This document shows, in pieces, positions 9,125-13,261 of a stretch of DNA of 13,261 bases. The position numbers were made by a program, and so were the translations under genes. Below the pieces are notes generated by a model. The model was not told the origin of the DNA. It ran no database searches and saw only the letters and a list, made by a program, of their open reading frames with translations. Origin of the DNA: Hemicentrotus pulcherrimus (taxonomy: Eukaryota > Echinodermata > Echinoidea > Camarodonta > Strongylocentrotidae); the NCBI GenBank assembly GCA_003118195.1, contig BEXV01000814.1:128458-141718 (forward strand), given 5' to 3'. How positions within the stretch are numbered: the first letter of the stretch is position 1; each line of letters opens with the position of its first letter.

Positions 9125-12100
9125 CTCTGTCTCTCCGTTTCTCTCTCCCTCCTTTCTCTCCATCCCCCCCCCTCGCTCTCTCTCTCTCTCATTACCTCTA
9201 CATGTACATCTGTATCCCTCTTTCAAGTTCCTCTGTCTCATGCAACCCATCCCATACTGTCACATGAGATTAGTTGCATGCCAGCTAATATCAAGCATCC
9301 TGATCCATAATCCTACACAAAAACAAACACATGGTGCTACTGTGTTCATGACTGTCTTTTGCATACATTGAATGAGAAATACACCTAGCTTACTCATCCC
9401 ATTACAAGAGATTATTTGGTAGAAAACCGATGGAAGAGCATTACTGATGGTAGTAATTAATTTGAAAGGAACAATGATAGAAATGAATGAATGGAGTTAG
9501 TGCATATCATAGGATAATACCTACCCATAAGGGGAAGTCCCGGGTCTTCATATCCACTACCTGCTGACAGTAATGAGGGTCCAGATGAATCAACTTCTCC
9601 TCTATAACAAAAACATAGGTAAAGGTTTTCATCAGTGAACAAGAGAAAGATAGGTTTTATCTTTCTTTTCCAACTTGAATAATTCTCTAAACCAAACATG
9701 AAGATTGTTTTAATAATGTTTCATTTATAAAATAGTGAAATTTCAAATTTCAAACTGAAAATTAGATGATGAAGTGTGATATTGAACAACCTTTAAAAAA
9801 AGAAGGCGGCAGAATGGGGATACCTATCCCTCCCAATCAACTACAGTGTTGGAAGTCGAGGCAGTGATATTCACAGATAATAGGCCTATGGATATGAGAG
9901 AAATCAGGGCCCTATTTCATAAGACTTGTTATCAATTACAAGTGCCACATATCAATGACAATTCTGCTCGTAGCCAATCAAATGTAAGGATTTCAGTAGC
10001 TTAAAACAGTTATTGTATTGTGTAATTGAAAACAAGTTTCATGATACAGGGTCCAGGGGATAAAGGACTAGGTTAATGGAAGGAGTATCACAGGGAGGAG
10101 TGGAAAGATTGATAGCAGAAGAGAAATTAAGTAAAATGTTGAAAGTTAATGATTATCTATTTTGTTTCTTTGTTTGTTTTTTTAATTTTAAAGAAAGGCA
10201 GCAAGTTCATCCTTACCTTGAAAACCGACAAAAAAAAGGGAGTGCTTTGGTTTTCCACCGATGATACCCAGGCAGCTATCAAGTGTGAAAAGTGACTGGA
10301 TGGGTCTGATGTAAACAGGGTTCACTTCATCTCCACCTAACCTCACCGGAATCATGATAACGACCGCACACCAAGGTTTGCCGCCCTCTGTTGATGTGCT
10401 AGTCCTCGAGCGCGACGGGTCAATGGGAGGTTCTCCAGCATCTGTGGTGAATACATCACCAGTGCTACCCCCAATATTATTCTCAGAGTCTAAACCTGCA
10501 GGACTGTGGCGTGGGTGGGGATGAGAGGAACTATTTGTGACAAGATCGTCAGGAGAAGCTTCTGACCTCAAGGAACTCTCTGATGTCGATTGGTTAGAGA
10601 GAGGAGAGTTTGTATAAAGATAACTTGAATTTCGAGTCCTAACTTCCTCCTCGCTTGAACCAAACACATCCTCATCCTCATTATTGGACATTTCTGACAC
10701 ATCCTTCATTTCAACACTGCCATGAGCAGAATCTTTTGTCCTCTCGTCATCCCTCTTTTTCAGCTCACTTCCCGTACAACTATCAAGAGCTAATCCATCT
10801 TCCACACTAAACCTCTCTTCTCTACTAGTATTTGGTGATTCCGAATAAAGACCAACATCGGTCCTCACTGGTAAGCTAGTGCTGTATTGTTGGCCACTTG
10901 AGCTGTCTCTGGAACCTGGTCTATGCATGTTTGAGTCATGAGGACTTGGACCATCCTTTAGAGTGCTAGTACTTGTGATGTTGCTTTGTGAACCATACCC
11001 ATTGGTGCTGGATCTTGAGGATGCCTCACTCCTACCTGATCCAGAGTACATGCTCAAGATCCTCTCATGACTTTGGGCCAACCTGGACCCAACCCTGGTC
11101 CCACTGTCCAGACTAGCAGTACTCTGCCTTTGATCTTTGGTGACATTGGGACTGCTCCCTTGTAAGTGTTCATGTTGTACCCCAGGGATGTATTCTGGGC
11201 CCTTGTTGGTAGTACATCGGACAGGTGAGTTATCCTCAGAGGATGGTATGTCCCTATAGACAGGTTGCAGCCTCTTTTTGGATTTACTTCTGCACAGATC
11301 AATTACATCCTGCTTGTACACTGTGGATAAAAAGAGATAGGTTTCAAGAAACAGATTAAACATACTGTTCCACATGTTGACATGGCTCTGAAGGTTGGTA
11401 TAGTCTTTACTAATCATTTTGCAGGAGAGTTTTTAAAAATAAACATCTTTAACTTTTCAAGACATTTGGTAAGGGAAAGTGAAAAATTATTTCAATATGA
11501 ATGATAAGGTTTATATTGTGTACATTAGAATAAACTAATTTTAAAGTGATTGGCTAACATTGTTAGGAATTTAAAAATATCTAATTCTGTTACTTGAAAA
11601 TGGTATAAACATGCAAGGTATAAATTTTAAAATATGGCTCTGAGAGTCTCAAGTCATAAAACCTTTGGGAAGTATTTGAAAACTCGAGTAACGGTTTCTA
11701 TTTAAAAGGTCTCAGAGATGCGATATTATACAAAATCGTGGTTTGCGTTGAACTTACAGCTTTTCAGTCTAAACAATGGTAGTTTTCAGGGTTTTTGAGT
11801 ACTAATACATGTACCCATACACATGTTTCATTTAGTTTGAGAATTTTTTAGATCGGCTATTCGCAAAGCTAGCCAATCACTTTAAAATCAAAACCAATGG
11901 TTAAAACTTATATTAAAGGAGTTCAATGCCATAGTCTACCATTCAATCTTGCTTCCTAAGAAATTTTGGACTGATAACTCAACATGCATCTTGAAAAGTT
12001 AAATAGGATATTAATCATAAAATTTGTGTAACTAATAATGGATCCCAGAAATGCTAAGGACACTTTCGTGGCTTACGTTACAGAATCACATGTACTAGCA

Positions 12101-13005
12101 TATTGGAGGAAATAAATGTTCAGATAATTTGGTTCAATTTGCATTTTTCATTGAGCATAGAAACTAAAATAATGTGTATCCTTTACATGCACTATGGCTA
12201 GATGAATGTAATCAAAGCCAACAAAGGCCTCTTTCTGCTCTCATTGTTTGTTTTTTGTCATCACTTTATTTCATTTTAAATTCAAATTTTAAAAACATAT
12301 TTTAGCTGTCATTTTTGTCACCACTTGAGTCAGATTTTGCCAGTTTTAGATTCATTTGCCATAATATGCCATAATTTGTTTATGTGAATACATTCTAACA
12401 CACAAATTAAACTTCACCTTTCCTCAAAATATATTTCATTCATTGCTTTATTATAGCACTATCATTACAAAAGTAGCATTCAAGGAAGGACATTATCCCT
12501 TTAAATTCTATGAGGGGTTTAAACTGCCTGCATCAAAAACAAAAACAAAAGAAAGGTCTACGATATGTGGCTTATTTTGTGAAATTAAAAAAGGGTCCAT
12601 AACTTCCAAGAACACTATACTTTAAAAAAAATTAACAATATAAGTTGATGAGTCTTCATTTCAAACTAAATTGGATTATGAAATATTTGAGATACTGTAT
12701 ATATTGGTAAACTTGAAGCACCTACTATAAAAGCAGGGCTTCACACCCTTCTTTTCACTGGTATCCAGGCTAAAGTATCTAAGGTCACTCTAAATTTAGG
12801 TATATGATTAAACCCACAATTTGTTGGTGTCCAGAGATAACATTGCATTGAGAAGGGGGAGGGGAGCCATGTGTTCTACAGACCTCATAATATCAAGACT
12901 TGTTGTAAGGGTTAAAATCAGTACAGACCTGTGCAGTCTTGTGCCACATAGATGCAGACTTCACCTAGAAGTGGATTCAGCTCATGGGCAGAGTCCATTG
13001 CTTCC
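5126..13005 (-). CDS. ATG4D: ATG4D-like autophagy cysteine protease, 3' part (five coding exons, 5' exons off the right edge)
   Basis: Family knowledge: ATG4 enzymes (peptidase family C54) are cytosolic cysteine proteases that process the C terminus of ATG8/LC3/GABARAP and remove it from lipid. Seen: joining 13005-12929, 11320-10217, 9601-9525, 6796-6677 and 5323-5126 gives one open frame of 524 residues. All four internal introns are GT-AG, with phases 1, 1, 0 and 0. In order it shows [68 protein letters not shown] and the terminal EDFVLL. Motifs such as VYK, NPVY, PRHSL-like PKHSL and SPRKM resemble vertebrate ATG4D more than ATG4C; invertebrates usually have one ATG4C/D gene, so the D label is provisional. 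The catalytic Cys exon is outside the window. Odd points are the roughly 300-residue insertion in exon B and the terminal-exon relics downstream. The promoter is not in the window. Confidence 0.95.
5407..5446. repeat. (GA)20 microsatellite
   Basis: An uninterrupted dinucleotide run of 40 bases within a longer purine-rich tract. Confidence 0.97.
5650..5691. repeat. (GA)21 microsatellite
   Basis: An uninterrupted run of 42 bases, about 200 bp from the first GA run and linked to it by purine-rich sequence. Confidence 0.97.
6677..6796 (-). CDS. ATG4D: ATG4D-like exon D (SFHC...[11 protein letters not shown])
   Basis: Exactly 40 codons in phase 0 at both ends, between tttcctgcag|TCT and CCAACG|gtatgt. 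It encodes [24 protein letters not shown] and then an amphipathic stretch ending CKELPT. SFHC-x-SPRKM and KMDPSC-x-GFY are highly conserved in ATG4C/D; the MDPS segment packs near the active site in the known ATG4B fold. The exon is flanked on both sides by long introns rich in simple repeats. Confidence 0.94.
6885..7037. repeat. AAT/AAC trinucleotide-rich tract
   Basis: Degenerate repeats of AAT, AAC and AAAT over about 150 bases on the plus strand, with few C and no G over long stretches. Confidence 0.9.
7531..7679. mobile_element. TA-flanked MITE, uninterrupted copy of the family at 255-1144
   Basis: The left end CAGTCCAGCCTGTCTA and the right end, reverse complement CAGTCAAACCTGCT, form the inverted termini. 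It shares GTAGACAGGTTCT, ACAGGTGG and GCAGGTTTGACTG with the left-hand copy. The left flank is TA (7529-7530) and the right flank TT, so one target-site base has changed or the end has eroded. Length is 149 bases. It supplies the empty-site version of the interrupted copy. Confidence 0.75.
7934..8150. repeat. Palindromic repeat cluster (GAGCCAGAAGG...TTAACTC motif, four copies)
   Basis: Two forward copies, GAGCCAGAAGGATGGTAACT near 7937 and GAACCAGAAAGGCGTTAACT near 8089, alternate with two reverse copies near 7975 (GTTAAAGCCCTTC) and 8127 (AGTTAATGCCCTTCTGGCTC). The second pair forms a clear hairpin with a loop of about 20 bases. Probably a MITE or foldback element; exact borders are uncertain. 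Confidence 0.6.
8895..9240. repeat. Pyrimidine-rich CT microsatellite tract
   Basis: About 350 bases that are mostly C and T on the plus strand, with a pure (TC)14 run at 9089-9116 and shorter runs near 8971-8984 and 9175-9190. Open frames through it on both strands are low-complexity artefacts. Confidence 0.92.
9525..9601 (-). CDS. ATG4D: ATG4D-like exon C with catalytic Asp-Pro-His motif
   Basis: The exon has 77 bases, bounded by gttatag|AG at the acceptor and TTATGG|gtaggt at the donor. With the G from exon B it reads [12 protein letters not shown] then [20 protein letters not shown] holds the Asp and His of the ATG4 catalytic triad (Asp278 and His280 in human ATG4B numbering; residues 401 and 403 of the joined product). 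DFPL followed by SFHC in exon D is the family pattern, with a Trp where vertebrate proteins usually carry Glu. The longest open frame over this interval is a different frame and is not the coding one. Phase is 1 on entry and 0 on exit. Confidence 0.93.
9602..10216 (-). other. Intron between exons B and C
   Basis: Phase 1 intron of 615 bases with a strong donor (gtaagg). It contains a 148-bp inverted-repeat element. Nothing else recognised. Confidence 0.85.
9907..10054. mobile_element. 148-bp MITE with 34-bp terminal inverted repeats
   Basis: Bases 9907-9940 pair with the reverse complement of 10021-10054 at about 28 of 34 positions. The ends read GGGCCCTATTTCATAAGACT and GGACCCTGTATCATGAAACT. 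It has no coding capacity. Superfamily not assigned; no clean target-site duplication was seen. Confidence 0.75.
10217..11320 (-). CDS. ATG4D: ATG4D-like exon B with long serine-rich insertion
   Basis: The exon has 1104 bases and 367 full codons plus split codons at both ends, open throughout despite AT-rich surroundings. The acceptor is ttatccacag|TG and the donor TTTTCAAG|gtaagg, both strong. The first residues VYKQDVIDL and the last 52 ([14 protein letters not shown] through [17 protein letters not shown]) are conserved ATG4 core. Between them lie about 307 residues (35-341 of the joined product) with no recognised domain. This insert has about 64 serines, several S-P sites (NSPV, SSPN, PSPH, ESPN, NSPL, ASPD, HSPA), an acidic patch ([15 protein letters not shown]) and basic RxxS-type sites. 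It is probably disordered and phosphorylated, which is inference. From memory, vertebrate ATG4C/D have only a short loop here, while some insect ATG4C/D homologues are also enlarged. An initiator at 11417 is not needed, because the exon begins by splicing. Confidence 0.93.
11321..12928 (-). other. Intron between exons A and B
   Basis: Phase 1 intron of 1608 bases, AT-rich. It contains one TTAA-bounded inverted repeat (below). Short open frames on the plus strand near 12443-12625 show no gene features. Confidence 0.85.
11538..11888. repeat. Perfect 19-bp inverted repeat bounding about 350 bp, TTAA inside the ends
   Basis: ATTTTAAAGTGATTGGCTA at 11538-11556 is exactly the reverse complement of 11870-11888. 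TTAA at 11541-11544 and 11882-11885 is followed inward by AGTGATTGGCTA on both sides, so a TTAA-targeting MITE is possible. The interior arms do not align well, and the inverted repeat continues three bases outside TTAA. Confidence 0.65.
12929..13005 (-). CDS. ATG4D: ATG4D-like exon A (first visible coding exon)
   Basis: The exon has 77 bases: one base finishing a codon from the upstream exon, 25 codons, then one base of a split Val codon. It encodes [16 protein letters not shown] followed by CIYVAQDCT. The YVAQDCT motif precedes VY in ATG4C/D proteins and matches the strand before the variable loop. The acceptor is a run of T ending in TAG, with the last intron base at 13006. The donor is ACAG|gtctgt; it is GT but poor at the following positions. 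Joining to exon B restores the family string QDCTVYKQDV, which fixes both boundaries. The upstream partner exon lies beyond 13261. Confidence 0.9.
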
Positions 13006-13261
13006 CTAAAAAAATGAAAGAAGAGATGAAATAAATCAGTGGTTGAAATAAATCTCCTGCTTTGTTTTGTCACAAATATTGAGCAAAGATAGAGGTGCTG
13101 TAGAATTTTGGGTTAGGCAAGGTTTAAAACGAGGATTAGGGTTGGGTATACGTGATGGTCCCAAGATTAATATAAAAGTAGTCCAACCACTGTGAAGCAA
13201 CTGTTGCCAGACAATGTGGATTATAATCACCAATAGATAATGTATTCAAAATAAATTCACT
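13006..13261 (-). other. Partial upstream intron of the ATG4D-like gene
   Basis: The intron runs off the right edge; its 3' end is a T-rich tract ending TAG before exon A. It enters exon A in phase 2. No coding seen here. Confidence 0.8.

Larger units (their letters stand above)
6797..9524 (-). other. Intron between exons C and D
   Basis: Phase 0 intron of 2728 bases, the largest in the window. It contains an AAT/AAC-rich tract, a TA-flanked MITE copy, a palindromic repeat cluster and pyrimidine microsatellites, listed separately. No nested gene was recognised on either strand. Confidence 0.85.

Noticed and set aside
8820..9371. Long open frames on both strands (183, 127 and 108 codons)
   Set aside because: Ser-Leu or Arg-Glu repeats come from the CT microsatellite; three frames over one tract are open at once, a low-complexity effect.
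9457..9699. An 80-codon minus-strand frame over exon C
   Set aside because: The frame is shifted relative to the spliced ATG4 frame, which reads LDPHYC; the longer open frame is a shadow.
12443..13009. Plus-strand open frames near the right end
   Set aside because: One lies in intron A/B with no features; the other overlaps exon A on the opposite strand and is its shadow.

Overview
The window looks like metazoan nuclear DNA. It is AT-rich, has long GT-AG introns, many microsatellites and many short inverted-repeat (MITE-like) elements, and carries one interrupted minus-strand gene. The repeat style suggests a marine invertebrate, possibly an echinoderm, but that is inference; no taxon-specific marker was identified. 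There is no sign of bacterial operon structure, CRISPR, tRNA or rRNA.

The gene is the 3' part of an ATG4C/D-type autophagy cysteine protease, closest to ATG4D, read right to left. Five coding exons can be placed with consistent splice phases: A 12929-13005, B 10217-11320, C 9525-9601, D 6677-6796 and E 5126-5323. Together they give 524 residues ending at a TAG stop. Exon C carries the Asp-Pro-His catalytic motif and exon E ends in an acidic EDFVLL tail that fits an LC3-interacting region. The exons with the catalytic cysteine lie beyond the right edge. Exon B carries an unusual insertion of about 300 residues, one-fifth serine, in the middle of the protease fold.

Just downstream of the stop codon (4781-5100) lie two degenerate tandem copies of the coding part of the terminal exon. 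Both keep the C-terminal tail motif and both have lost the upstream frame. The difference pattern in the distal copy is largely synonymous. In both copies the AATAAG hexamer of the coding exon has become AATAAA, the canonical poly(A) signal.

Region by region: 1-2890 is intergenic and holds a nested transposon pair (a TTAA-flanked element inside a TA-flanked MITE), a second TTAA-flanked inverted-repeat element and a small GC-richer hairpin cluster. 2889-3256 is a 184-bp tandem duplication. 3910-4163 is an inverted-repeat element. 4781-5323 is the terminal exon and its two relics. Intron D/E (5324-6676) has GA tracts. Intron C/D (6797-9524) has an AAT/AAC-rich tract, a second copy of the TA-flanked MITE, a palindromic repeat cluster and CT tracts. 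Intron B/C (9602-10216) has a 148-bp MITE. Intron A/B (11321-12928) has a 19-bp perfect inverted repeat bounded by TTAA. 13006-13261 is the start of the next upstream intron.
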